From NCBI GenBank assembly GCA_963978905.1, contig OZ022257.1, positions 32,627,274-32,691,273 on the forward strand: DNA of 64,000 nucleotides, written 5' to 3'. Under the pieces are notes generated by a model that saw only the letters and a list, made by a program, of their open reading frames with translations, made no database searches and was not told the DNA's origin. The stretch's first letter is position 1. Each line of letters opens with the position of its first letter. Source of the DNA: Trichostrongylus colubriformis. Lineage: Eukaryota > Nematoda > Chromadorea > Rhabditida > Trichostrongylidae. A program made the position numbers and the translations under genes. Below, piece by piece: positions 39,309 to 52,000 of this stretch.

Positions 39309-42300
39309 AATTTCAAGGCGAAGTGGTGTATAGCGGGGTAGGAAAAATTGTTGACGACTTCTCACTGCAAATCTTTGGATTGAAGTTTCGAGCCACGTGA
39401 TGTCAGATTCGAAGAGGTGCGGCTATTAATGGAGGGGGGGGGACTTGTTGAACAGCAACATGCCTATACGTATCTCACAGTAACGGTAATAACAACAATT
39501 AAGCAGATGCCATATATACATGAATAGTTGTATAGGCTAAGATTGCCGTTTAACAATTATGTAAAGCAATATCCCCCCTCCTTATGGATGTATCATCCAA
39601 AAAGGTTTTAACTCCTGGGAGGCCTATACTACGTGTAGGTAGCTCTATGAAATGGAGCCCAAAAGGGAAAAATGACAAATCGTCGGCATAATAATTTCAT
39701 CTAAGCATAAAAAGTCTATCAAAAAGCAGGACAACTTAAGCTGATCAAATTGCTGCGGTTCTTTCAAGTTTTTTTTTTCGGTTATTTTCGAGGAATATAA
39801 TGATGCGCTGTTGCATTTCACCGACATTGATCCACTGAAAAGAAAGGACGAAGACGAACGATGCCCTTGATGTTCATCGGTCAACTATGCGAAATAATGA
39901 AGTGTAACATACACAGATTAATCGCTATGCTGTATGCATGGCATGCAAAATAACGGAAGGAAATAGGAGTGACTGGAAATCGTCACCAGTTTATATACAG
40001 GGTCTGCAGTTTTGGGTCTGCAAAGAGGTTTCGTTCCACACCGACCGGAGAGCTAGTACGGTCGGCACTGCATTTGTCCGCGGCTTCAGACAAGAGCGGT
40101 AAGCGTTGATGCCACACTATCTGAGAGTACTGAAAGCAGTAGGAACGCTCATGAAGGAGTGGAGTGGCGGCGGATATTGAAGCCGGCAAGGGGCGTAGTG
40201 ACAACGAGGGCCATACCATGTGCATGGGTGTGGTTGGGATTGAATTGCCCATTGAGGAGGAGAATGTAGGAGCAAATTTCAGTGGAAAGGTTTTAGAACC
40301 AAGACTCATTTCTACATAACGATGCTCTACAAATCATTGGAAGACGTTATATTTGGTCATTTGTCGAGCGTCATTCTTAATTGCACCATCTTGAAAATTA
40401 TGTCAAATGTCGATAGTTTTGTGGTCATCTTCCTTTGTGCTTTTCCTAATTCACTTTCCTTCTGTTACTCCATAGGGTAGGTGATGCGGTGACATGTAGC
40501 GCGAGCAGTTCCTACTAGCATCATACCGCGATCGAATCGATTCCATGCTTGTCCAGGCCAACTAAGTCTTCTACTCCTCGCGATCGGTTGATCAGTACCA
40601 GACTCTCACGGAGGATAAAGGCGCTCAGTTGCTTATCGGCAGACCTTAATCGCCTCATACTGCGACTATGACTTCGCATGGAAGTAGACCGCGTGGTGCA
40701 TCCAGAAAGGAACTGGTTCAAGCTGGCTGCTTCAACCTCGTGGTTTTTATATAGCTTTCACATGGTTACAGACACATAGGTTATCTCCTCAACGACCCAT
40801 TTTTCAGTCTTCAATACTGGGAAAATTTCACATAATTGTATAGGTGTTTCTACCTCTTCCTCTCACAGTTACGCAAATGCCAGACCTCACGAGCCTGTGA
40901 TATCGCGTGCAACTGATTCCGCGATCTTGCCATTCTGCATAATGGTAGAATTGGATTGTAAAATTGTGAAATCTGACATCCACCTTTACTGTTCCTTTAG
41001 GGAGAAGTGCTCGTTCTGGTTGCTCTATAACTGGTAAGTGCTGAACATCCGAAAGAATTCATGAGCAGATCTTCCGTATTTAAAAGTGAACAATTTTTCG
41101 GATGAACGATGACTACGCAGATGAAGTTCTAGTCTGACGATTGTTTCCTTTTGCTACATGCACCACAGAATTGCTCGATTATGGGAACCTGATTACTCAA
41201 CCGTTCGAAGGTAGTAGAACTGGAGCATTACCCTCATTAGGAGATATGATAATCTTTCATAGCATTCCCCATTCGTTTGGCTTTCTTGAAACGTTTTAGA
41301 TTGAAGTTATGGCAATTTCGGTATTATTCAATAATTGGGCGAAAAATGAAGTCACATATTCGGGCCTCGTGGACGTTCTATGTATGAGGAGAAATGTGAA
41401 GATGGTTAAACTAGCTCTCTCTGATGAATCGTTGAAGTAGGATGACCTGACTTGTGGTAGGAAAGAGCCGTAAAACACCGCAAGACCTCGTTGATCCTTT
41501 CACAGGCCTGTTTAAAGCTGTTCTCGTGCTTTGCTTGTGTTCCTATTCCTCACAATGCAACTTTTTTCAACACATTCTCTACGTTCACGTTTTTGATAGA
41601 AATTCCATTGTATCCTTTCTGAACTGCTTCATAAAAAAAAGTTAACCTTCTCATCATTCTCCTTCCAGTTGTGTTTTTGGTGCATAATATATGTACATCT
41701 AATAATTCCACAGTTTCGAAATAGACTTTCATTGCGGCATAATTAAGGACAAAATCGAAGCATTAAAATAACCTCATTGGAATGGAAGTTTCAAATTTGT
41801 AAATATGTTCCACTACTAGAGGTGGAACCATCACTTCCTAAAATGCACGTGCATCCTTCCAATCCGTTTCGTGATATAAAATCAGAAAAAAAGTTTCCGC
41901 TAGAAAATATGTCATAGTTACGTATACAGTAACTGGTTGGTATATTACAGGTCTGACTGTGAGGGCGGAGCTTAATGCCTAAACTATGCTTGGCCTTATT
42001 GTGTTCTCAGTGGCGCCTGTTTGACTGCGCTCAAATTTCCTGATAACCTGAGTAACTCTGAGTAGTTTCTCATATAGATAATTTCTATAGAAGCATGATA
42101 AAGCCTTGACCTAGGTCGGACTCTAGGCACCTGTTAGGCTTGATCATTTAAGTTCCAATTTTCAAATATGCTATGGATCACCGATAAATTCTCTTTTCGT
42201 GGCTCCGCAGGCAAGCATTACTCACGTCGACCTTCTGAAGTGACGCAGTAGAAGGATCGTTGCCTTGACGGTTTTTTCACACGGATAGCGCTACGGGCTT

Positions 42301-42900
42301 CTCAAAGGCTCTGCAAGAAGATGGCTTGAGCTCGCAACTGAAAATGGCTGACAACTGCTTTGGAGCATTCTTCCACGAATGTGCTCCTTTCTTACCCGTT
42401 TCCCTAAGTATGGCGCCTTAATCAGCACCTGAAGAAAAGGTTTACAGGGTAGGGAACATAAGCTCAGCAATCAGAGGAACGAGTATACACCTTCTATTAT
42501 AATGGGAAGCCCCCTTCTTGCTTGTTTTATCCGTCCCGGAACACTTTCCCTTTCTGTCTAAGCGAAGGGCTTACTACTAGCCTGATACCCCTTCTCCACA
42601 TCCCGATCAGCATACCGCCAAATGGTTAAATCTGACCTTAACGATCTGCAGAGAACTGCTTTCCACTCGTTGATGGCCGATTCTCTCGAAAAACATTCCA
42701 TTTCATCGTTGTTGCCAGATAATTTCAAGGGAACTGCTTTTTGTCAACATATTGTCTGGCTTTTCCCTCATACTGCGACCTTCAATGTGAGCTTACTGTG
42801 GATGGATATAGTCTAGCAGGCAATTGAAACATTCACTCGTTCGATCTGTAGTGACATAAGGGTAGTTCAGGTGTTCACAAAGTATCCCACTGACAACTTT
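39309..42900. other. Sequence upstream of the peroxidase gene
   Basis: No exon, RNA gene or repeat terminus recognised. The promoter of the peroxidase gene would be expected in the last part, but no motif can be named. A run of G lies at 39434-39443. Confidence 0.35.
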
Positions 42901-42909
42901 CTGTTTTAG
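42901..42909 (+). promoter_or_regulatory. Probable trans-splice (or cis) acceptor directly at the start codon
   Basis: The bases ctgttttag end exactly at the ATG of the signal-peptide exon, and this TAG is also an in-frame stop, so the ATG must be the start in this frame. Nematode spliced-leader acceptors commonly lie a few bases before the ATG. No upstream exon on this strand was recognised, so trans-splicing is an inference. Confidence 0.55.
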
Positions 42910-43036
42910 ATGGCCTTGTGGCCGATATTGTTATTGCTACCATTATGTATCAGTTCAAACATACCATGTGGCAAGTCGTTTCTGCCGTGTCCGAACGAAG
43001 ATTCAAAGTCCGAGACGCCGTCTCTACGTGAAAGCA
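42910..43036 (+). CDS. Peroxidase exon 1: signal peptide and Cys-containing extension
   Basis: It begins MALWPILLLLPLCISS, a typical secretion signal, followed by NIPCGKSFLPCPNED with two cysteines and a charged linker ending LRES. The donor is AGCA|GTAAGT and leaves one base. That phase fits the exon at 49447 across a 6.4 kb intron filled with MITEs. Confidence 0.7.
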
Positions 43037-46000
43037 GTAAGTACTTCTACAAACCCGTACTACGTTACGCGTTATTGATTTGTGTTAAACATCTGAGGGT
43101 GCAGCATATTTGATGAAGTATGCTGATGTCGTTGCGGTGCAGAGGGAGCCCTTGCGGCGTAGACGCCCGGATTTCTCATTTTTTCCTGGCTTTCATCTCT
43201 GACGGAGCCTGTACCGCGGACTCTCTCGATTGCCATGCAGCAGAGGATGGGGCAGGAATCAGTTCTAGAGGAGCATCTAAGACACAATTCTCAATATTTT
43301 TAGAATAACGAAAAGACGAGTGGTCTTTTGCTCTCTGCACACTTCTACTCTCTGCAAACCCGTGAAATGTCAAATTCAAATGGTTCTATGATTCATGTTT
43401 ATCTATGTGACTGTCACCTCGTCCACTCTTACTTTTCAACTTGAGAGAAAAAAATTCAAGAAAGTAGATGATATTGGGAAAAGCGTCTCCACACAAAAAG
43501 TTCTGAAGTTCTGCCTTTTAGAGTAAAGGGATCTCAGTACCGTCCAAATGAAGGACGGAAGCTGTGCCTGCTCGTGTTTAATATACTGATAGTTTTTCTT
43601 ATTCTTAGAAGTCTATTGAAGTGAAAGCAATGCGCTTTCGTATCAGATAATTTCGAACATATGCATACCATTGCGAAGCGTGAATGAAAAAAGATAATGG
43701 TTTTCGGGCCCAGAAAATGTCAGCCATCATTTCTTGGATATTACTGAATAGAGGCTTTTATGATGGGAAACTTCTGGAGCGTGACGCAACGAAAGCCGTG
43801 CATCATCGCAATACTCTCGATAAGCCCTTAAAGGCAGCATTAGGGGGAAGACGGACGAAAAGTTAAAGAAATGGTGCATATGAAAGTCGAGATGCCTAGT
43901 AGCAGGATAGTGGAGAAAAACGGATGGAAATGGCCAAAAACCCGAGGAATAGGACCCCCTTCCCACCGCTGATTCTCGACCCGGACGACCTTCCCGTCAA
44001 GAGGCGGATGGCCTGATCTAGTTTCCCATTGGCATGTTGCCAAGTAAACACAAGGGAATGTTTGGACATACGACAGCATCTATTTTTTGGAGTGAGCTTC
44101 AAGCTGAAACTGCGGAAGCGCGTCGCAGAACCTTCGATCCCGCCGCAATTTTTTCGGCCGCTCCCATCCCAGTCAGTCGGGAATTACGTCATCGGAAGGC
44201 GGGACCGCTGTGTCCAAGAGGCGGAACCGCTGCATGGTTGCGGCGTTTTGCAGGGTTTCTACAGCTTGGAAGGGCGCTTTTTCACCGGGATTTCGCCACA
44301 GATAGCCTTCCGAGGCCCAGGACTACCAGGTGAGTGACTTCTTGTAGGGATTTCTCCATTACCGCATTACCCCTAATGCTGTCTTTAAAGGAATCGTCCA
44401 CGGAAAATGAGTTTTTGTGTTATCCATACGTTTATGTTGTATTTGCCTAATGTGGGCCTCATGCAAAATTTCACGCGAAAAAATGCGAATCTGGCTGAGA
44501 TACAGCACCACAAAGTGCGGTCCCAATGGGCGGGGCCTAAGAGTAAAAGCCTCGTCCCGTGGTCCGCCGCCGTTGGGAACGGAGAGTGGGACTGTTTACG
44601 AAACTTTCTGCTCCTACAACGCGTCTCCGACCACGGCGGACGACGGAACGCGGCTTTTCTCTTAGGCCCCGCCCACTGGGACCGCACTTTGTGGTGCTGT
44701 ATCTCAGCCAGATTCGCATTTTTTCGCGTGAAATTTTGCATGAGGCCCACATTAGGCAAATACAGCATAAACGTATGGGTAACACAAAAACTCATTTTCC
44801 GTGGACGATTCCTTTAAGCTATGAGTTCTCCTATTCTATCATCCATCTGTTCTCACTCTACATAAGAGGAAACAACGGGTGTGGAGATTCTGAGAAATGA
44901 CCTTTAGGACCACCTGTAAATGTTACTATTTAACTGCTACCTACCGCTGTTGTACGAAAAAGGTAAATGCGCGGCAGTAGCAAATAACAGAGTTGAGTAT
45001 GAGCACGCAATAAGCAGTAAACTCTTTGGAGTTTTCGATAAGACGAAGAATATTATTGAGCGTTATTGAATAGACTAGACACATTCACTCAAAGAAAAAA
45101 ATAATTGAAGTTTGTATGATGGCAGTGAGTACATCTCGAACTCCCTTGTAAGGTACACTACTTTTCTTGACATAGTCTGGCTGATTCGAACGAGCAGGAA
45201 AAGGATAAAAACGAGCAAAACGTATAACACAGAGAAATCAAAAGCACTGAAAAACACTAGCAATTTGCTGTACGACGACGCGGAAACGAAATAGTTACAG
45301 TCCATTTCGGAGCGCCTGGCAGGGTGTGGCCTACGGATTTGGATGAGAGTGTATCATTTCCCTTATCCCGCCACACACTCTCACTCTTGCCACGGACTCT
45401 CAATCTCGCCAGTCACCCAAGTCCGTAGGCTACGTCCTGCCAAGCGCGCACCGAAATAGGTTATATATTTGGTGTACTGTGACGCAGAATGTGTGTGCGA
45501 GCGAATGTGCGTGCAATTATCGCTGTTGCCGCTCTAAAGATTCAAGGTTCTGTCTGCAAAGGCATGAAAAGTAGGAATTTCAGTAGAAGAATTTCTGAAT
45601 CAAAATGACCACTGATCACATAGCAAATTGTTACCCGCATGGTTAGCCGGTTTCATATCGAAAATGGGCTTCCACGCGCCAGTTTCACATTTTCTTCTTC
45701 GACGAACAATATAAAAACAGATACATGATTAGCAATTAGATCACATGTCTGAAGTGCAGCTATGCACACACCTGGGATAGTTATCACATTTATCTATGCC
45801 TCGAACAGAATATGCTATCTACAGCTTACAAATCCTAACAAAGTTCACGTTTGACATATTGATGACATCACAGGAATTATTGAGGCCAATCCGGTCATCT
45901 GGACGAGCGAAGCAATTATGAACACAAAATCCTCCTTTGAATAATACTAACGCAGCACTTGCTCGCTTAAAGGAATCGTCCACGGAAAATGCGTTATTGT

Positions 46001-49000
46001 GTTACCCATACGTTTATGTTGTATTTGCCTAATGTAGGCCTCATGCAAAATTTCACGCGAAAAAATGCGAATCTGGCTGAGATACAGCACCACAAAGTGC
46101 GGTCCCAGTGGGCGGAGCCTAAGATTAAAGCCTCATCCCGTGGTCCGCCGCCGTTGGGAACGGACAGTGGGACTGCTTACGAAACTTTCTGCTCCTACAA
46201 TGCGTCTCCGACCACGGCGGACGACGGAACGAGGCTTTTCTCTTAGGCTCCGCCCACTGGGACCGCACTTTGTGGTGCTGTACCTCAGCCAGATTCGCAT
46301 TTTTTCGCGTGAAATTTTGCATGAGGCCCACATTAGGCAAATACAACATAAACGTATGGGTAACACAAAAACTCATTTTCCGTGGACGATTCCTCTAAGG
46401 GTGTGTTGCAAGTGTTCCGATTTCTAGAGGTCGGCACCGAATTGGGTCACCGGCGCGGCGACGCTTCGCGAATTGTCCGAATGGTGGCGCGTCCTGCTGT
46501 CTGGGCTCTCCCAGATTTGCCTTAGCCTTTTCAGGGAGGACTTTGGCAGCGTGTTTTTACCTGCCTTTACCTGATTGCCATCCGCCGCGCAGCCTGACCT
46601 GACCTCACCAGTCGGAACACTTGCACTCCACCCTTGCTTAAAGGGATCATTAGGGGAAAGTCGGACGAAAAGTAAAAGAAGTAGTGCATATGGAAGTCGA
46701 GATGTCTAGTAACAGAACAGTGGAAAAAAAACGGATGGAAATGGCCAAAAACCCGAGAAATGGGACCCCCTTCCCACCGTTGGTTTTAGGCGTGGACGAC
46801 CTTCCCGTCAATACGCGGGTAATCTGATCTAGTTTTTCATTGGCATGTTGCCAAGTAAACACAAGGGAATGTTTGGAATAATGACAGCATCTATTGTTTG
46901 GAGTGAGCTTCAAGCTAAAACTGCGAAAGCGCGCCGCAAAACCTTCGATCTTGCCTCATCGCCCTGACCGCTCTCACCCCAGTCAATCGGGCATTACGTC
47001 ATTGGGAGGCGGAATCGCTGTGTCCAAGAGGCGGAACCGCTGCATGGTTGCGCCTTTTCGCGGCGTTCTACACCTCGGACGGGCGCTTTTTCACCGGGAT
47101 TTCGCCACAGATAGCCTTCCTAGGCCCAGGACTACCACGTGAGTGACTTCTTGTAGGGATTTCTTCATTACCGCCTTACCCCTAATGATGTCTTTAAAGG
47201 AACCGGGAGGGGTCCGAAACAAGAGAAAGATGCAAAGAAATGAGCATTTTGTAACGAACATAGAAAGTTAGAAGTGATAATCGGCGAAAAAACCCGGATT
47301 CAAAAGCGCGACGCTGCGGTGTGTATTCGCATCTCATTCGCATCAACACACTGACTTTCCGAGTTGTCCGGTGTAGGAGATTGGCCGCGGGCCAACGCTC
47401 GTTGTAGCACCTGACTCCCAGCGCAGTGGAGTAGCCATTCCCACTACATTAGCATTCATGTAAGTACATCTAGAAACAATATAAGAAAGAACAAAGTAAA
47501 AAGTAAAAAGAAAAATCAAATTTCTAATAGAAACATCTCATTTCGGCACCATGCGAAGGCGTCAGATTGGCGAGTTTGTGCAATGGCGGCCACTTAAACT
47601 CGTCCACACTACGTCTGTTCGTGGCATGGTGCCAAGAGAAGATGTTTCTTTTATAAACTTGCTTTTTCCCTTTACTTTTTCCTTTATTCTTTCTTACACT
47701 GTTTCTAGATGTACTTACATGAATGCTAATGTAGTTGGGAATGGCCACTCCACTGCGCTGGGAGTCAGGTGCTACAACTAACGTTGGCCCGCGGCCCGTT
47801 TCCTACAGCGGGCAACTCGGAAAGTCAGTGCGATGGTGCGAATGAGGCGCGAATACACACCGCAGCGATGCACTTTTGAATTCGGGTTTTTTCACCGATT
47901 ATCGCTTCTAACCTTCTGCGTTCGTTACAAAATGCTCATTTTTTGTATTTTTCTCTTGTTTCGGACCCCTTCCGGTTCCTTTAAAGGGGTAACCACTGAG
48001 CCAACACTATTGAAACTGTCATAGCGATGGTCCGAATTACTAACCGAGTGAAGCACATATGCCATTTTAACATACTGGGTTCGAAAACTAAAAGAATGTC
48101 CGTGTGTTGGCCCACTGACCATTTGTAAAAGGACGAACTTGAGGAGCGACAAGAAAAGATAGTTGAAAGGTCCCCTTTGTGTGACTTGCTACACCATTCA
48201 ATCAAAGGGAAGTTAAAATTGCTTAGTACTACAAATTGCCCTTTCCAATCGTTGTATAGGGACTCCATAAAATAAATTCCATTTATGTGATGGTCCCTTT
48301 TGTTTGTTGGGAAGCAAACCATTCTGCACATGGGGAGAACTTATTAGGAAGCGCGCATTTGCTATTTTTGCATTCTAGTTAGACTTGCAATATAATGACA
48401 CGCTCAACCAGAACTTTCTCTTTAGATAAATCTTTTATAAACACCCCACAATATTGTCCCTTCAATGTTCCCAGGTCCGTTGCCAATGCCAAAACCAAAT
48501 ACCTTTTCTCGCCACTAAATGGGATCGCACCAATCGCGTTTTTCACGCCATTTCTCCCTAATGCTAGAAATCGTGTTCATTCAAAAAACTAGCCCTCAAG
48601 TGTAGAATTGGAACATTCCGAGTTTAGTTGTGGTAAAAGTGTAGAAAAACCTTAACTCGATTTTAGATGACTCAGAATAACGTTTCGTAACATGTCCCAA
48701 ACCACTAGCAGTGATGACAAAGAGGCACCGGCATCTCTTGACAGCTTTCGGGTCATGCTCTTCTCAACTGCTCATTCCCAAGCTTCAGTTACCAATTAAC
48801 TTAATAGTATCGGAGCGCATTTTTTGTTTATCCTTTACCTTCATCCCCTCGTGTGTAGTCATACAAAGTGGTACGAGGTGATAGATTCATGTTGTTGTAG
48901 TGTAAGCTGCTAAAATCCTAAAGCCAAGTGTTCAGGAAGATTTGGCGCACTTTGCTGTGGGAAGGTATACTCAAAACGAATCCAAGGTACCTGATAAATA

Positions 49001-52000
49001 GTTTTGATAATTGATAGGGTAACGGCCATTGTCTGATGTTGCCATTGCCTAACATTACACTGGTGCAACGGGTTCGAAAGCGTGTCCGAGGTGGATATTA
49101 AGTGAGAAGAAGCTCCCTGTTCTGGTTGTTCCATTCCGCCCTTGCCCACACATCACCTCCACTTTCATATTCATCATGAATCAACCAAATTTTCTTCTCT
49201 CGGTACCGCCATCAAGGCGCACGAAGAGGAATATCATTAGGTTCCTTCGTGAGCATCGGCAAAACCAGTCTAGTGATGTTGAGTAACCCATGAAGACTTT
49301 GAGAGCGGCTGTTGAGGGACATTCCAAGTCAAACTTTCTCCACTTTGGATTACGTAAGAATCGATGAGCAGTGCATTGAATTATTTACAAGATATGATAC
49401 TGTGACGATATGAAAGCTGGTAACGTAATAACGTGATATATTTCAGATTTAGTGCTTTCACATCGGATACCGGACGGCTTGTTTTGGGTAGCAGCCAACG
49501 AGGCAAAAAAGGAAACTCATGCTTTGTTCAACTACACAGATCCTGGCTTCACTCACTCTGGTCAGTTCCTTCTACAGTTCAAACGGTTCCTATGCTGAGC
49601 GAAAAAAACATTCTGAGAGATTTGAAAAGATTGTTTGTCAGATGGAGCCAGGATATCTGGATACCGGAAACAGTGAAGCTGAACGAAGTGAAAATTGTAA
49701 TTGATTCTCTGCAGCTCCAGGTCACCCATTATCATCGTCAGTGGAGCAGTGGACGCAAATGCATCACATCGACAGAAAGGCGGTGGAAAGGAGTAAGGCT
49801 GCGTATGCGTCCATAGCCATTACGAAGAGACTCACATTGTATGTCCATTTCTGATTAAACTCTTCTAACACAATTTGCTATTCAAAGCTCATACCATTGG
49901 CGGGTGTGCCGCAAGAGGGGCCATGGCGACATCGCGCCGCGTGGTTTGGTGTCTCACGGCATCCTTCACGAAAGTGTCACGTGCGTCACTTTCGCAACGT
50001 TTCGCTTCATTGACTTCTGCATTGTAGTTAGGTTGCCGATGCAATCATGTTTCTGAATAGGAAGCGGAGAGCATAAAATCACAGCCACATGTTCAGCTGA
50101 GTACACCATCCATGGGAGCAAATTGAAAAAGATTAATAGCTCTATACTATGAGCAAACAGCGATAATTGTGTGCGTCAAACACAGTTCATAAATGAGAAG
50201 TGAACGGTGCAGTTTCTCGTAATTTCTTCATAGTCGGTATGAATGGTTCAGTGCCGTAGAGTACATTGAAAGATGCATCCGATTCAGAGCTTTCTCTTAC
50301 TTCATCTCGGGACGAAGGTGGTTTGATAGTGTAACTGCGTCGTATCGAAGTTGTCATCGATGCATCACCAAAGGTTTTTCAGCAGGACAGTTCCCACTAG
50401 GTGATCTATCTCGCGTCATCGTGCCCTTAACTTGAAAACCTCCTCAGGAATGATGGAGGAAGAAGAAGTGGGACCGAAAGAGCGGGTTTCCAAAAAGAGA
50501 ACTGGAGCAAAACTCATTTGAAAATGATCTAATAAAAGTTAACATCGCAGTTTCTTTTGGTTACGATTCGGTTGCACCACTTTCGGTGGTCGAGTAGTTG
50601 TGGGGGGCGGGACTAACAATAAGTTCAACGTTGGCCGGTTTGTCTGCACTCGCCGTCTGCGTGATCTTTTTCAGTCAAATACAGAGCGCAAAATCACGTC
50701 CTCGATTGAGAGGCGTTAATTCTCGGGTTTTGACCGTTTTTCTATTCTTTCTCAATTACGCTACATTATACCTCTACTTTCATATTCCACAATCGGCACA
50801 AGCACCCCCAGTTGTGTGTTTAACTGCGATCCATTAGGTTCTTCCTATGTCACTGTAAAAGGTAGCAGTATAAAAAACTTAGGTGTCCAAGAACGCAGAA
50901 TATGATGAACGGTGGTCGCAAATCGACGATGTTTTTTGCAACGTGGTGGAGGGGACGTTCTAAGCTCCTTGATAAGAACCTGCGCTAGACAGCAGACTTC
51001 TCCGTGATCAGGCTCTTACCACAAGCGAGTGAACCATTTTTACTCGCACATGACACCCCTCAGACGGGCCTGACACACATACTCAGAGATAGCGCTCATC
51101 AAAAGAGATAGCGAGTCAGAGGGAGGGGAAATATTCCACGTAGTGGGCCCTATTACTTGTAGCCTCTTTAAGTGCACTATCAACGGTGGATCAAAGTGAG
51201 AAGAGAACCGAAGAGAAAAGTTTCGACTCCAGTCCATGAATATTTATGCATTCGCAGTTTAACAAACACTAGATTGATTACTGGAGACGCACTGACTTGG
51301 ATAATTCATTTCAATTTTAAGTTTATTCCTTTTTCGTTTGTGGCTTCACGCGCACCACCTTCACTATTACCAGTGCAAGTTAAAAGTAGAAAGAGGATGC
51401 ACACAGTACGGTGGAAAACCTAAGGAGTTCAAACTTTGAAGCACATGACTGTAGTGGTGTGCACGGTGACTACAAATTCCAGGGTCTTTGTTGTATTTCA
51501 AAATCAAAATCAAAAGCGAAGGTGTAAAAACAGCCCGTCGGTGTCTTTATGGTGAGACCTGCGCAGCGTCAGCAATTGCGCTAAGGCTATCCAACTGGGT
51601 CGCCGTTCCACACGACTTTGACCACACGACAAGTCACTTTTTTGGATTATAAGGCGAAGAATCTTGTTATAGGTTAGGTCTGCGTGAACGAGAACTGCGG
51701 TTTGGCATCCTGCCAAACCAGGTGTCATCGTCCATTGGTAATTGTCCTATACCAACACTGGAGCTGTGCCCTCCCACTTACTACAGGTACGACCGTTTCT
51801 CTCTAATTCAAGCATGAGCAGAAGTCCTCACGTCTCTCATCAATCGAACGGCGAGATTTCTTGAATTTCTGTATAATGTGTATTTGCTTGCTGATCTGAT
51901 GAATTATTTCAGATCGTACTCTGGTCTCTGCAACAATGTGGCACAACCGGAGTGGGGTACAAGTCATACAGCGTTCTCCAGGATATTGAAACCTGTCTAT

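Noticed and set aside
44407..44900. 136-codon frames on both strands (also near 46 kb)
   Set aside because: The plus and minus frames encode the same peptides because the A element is a palindrome.
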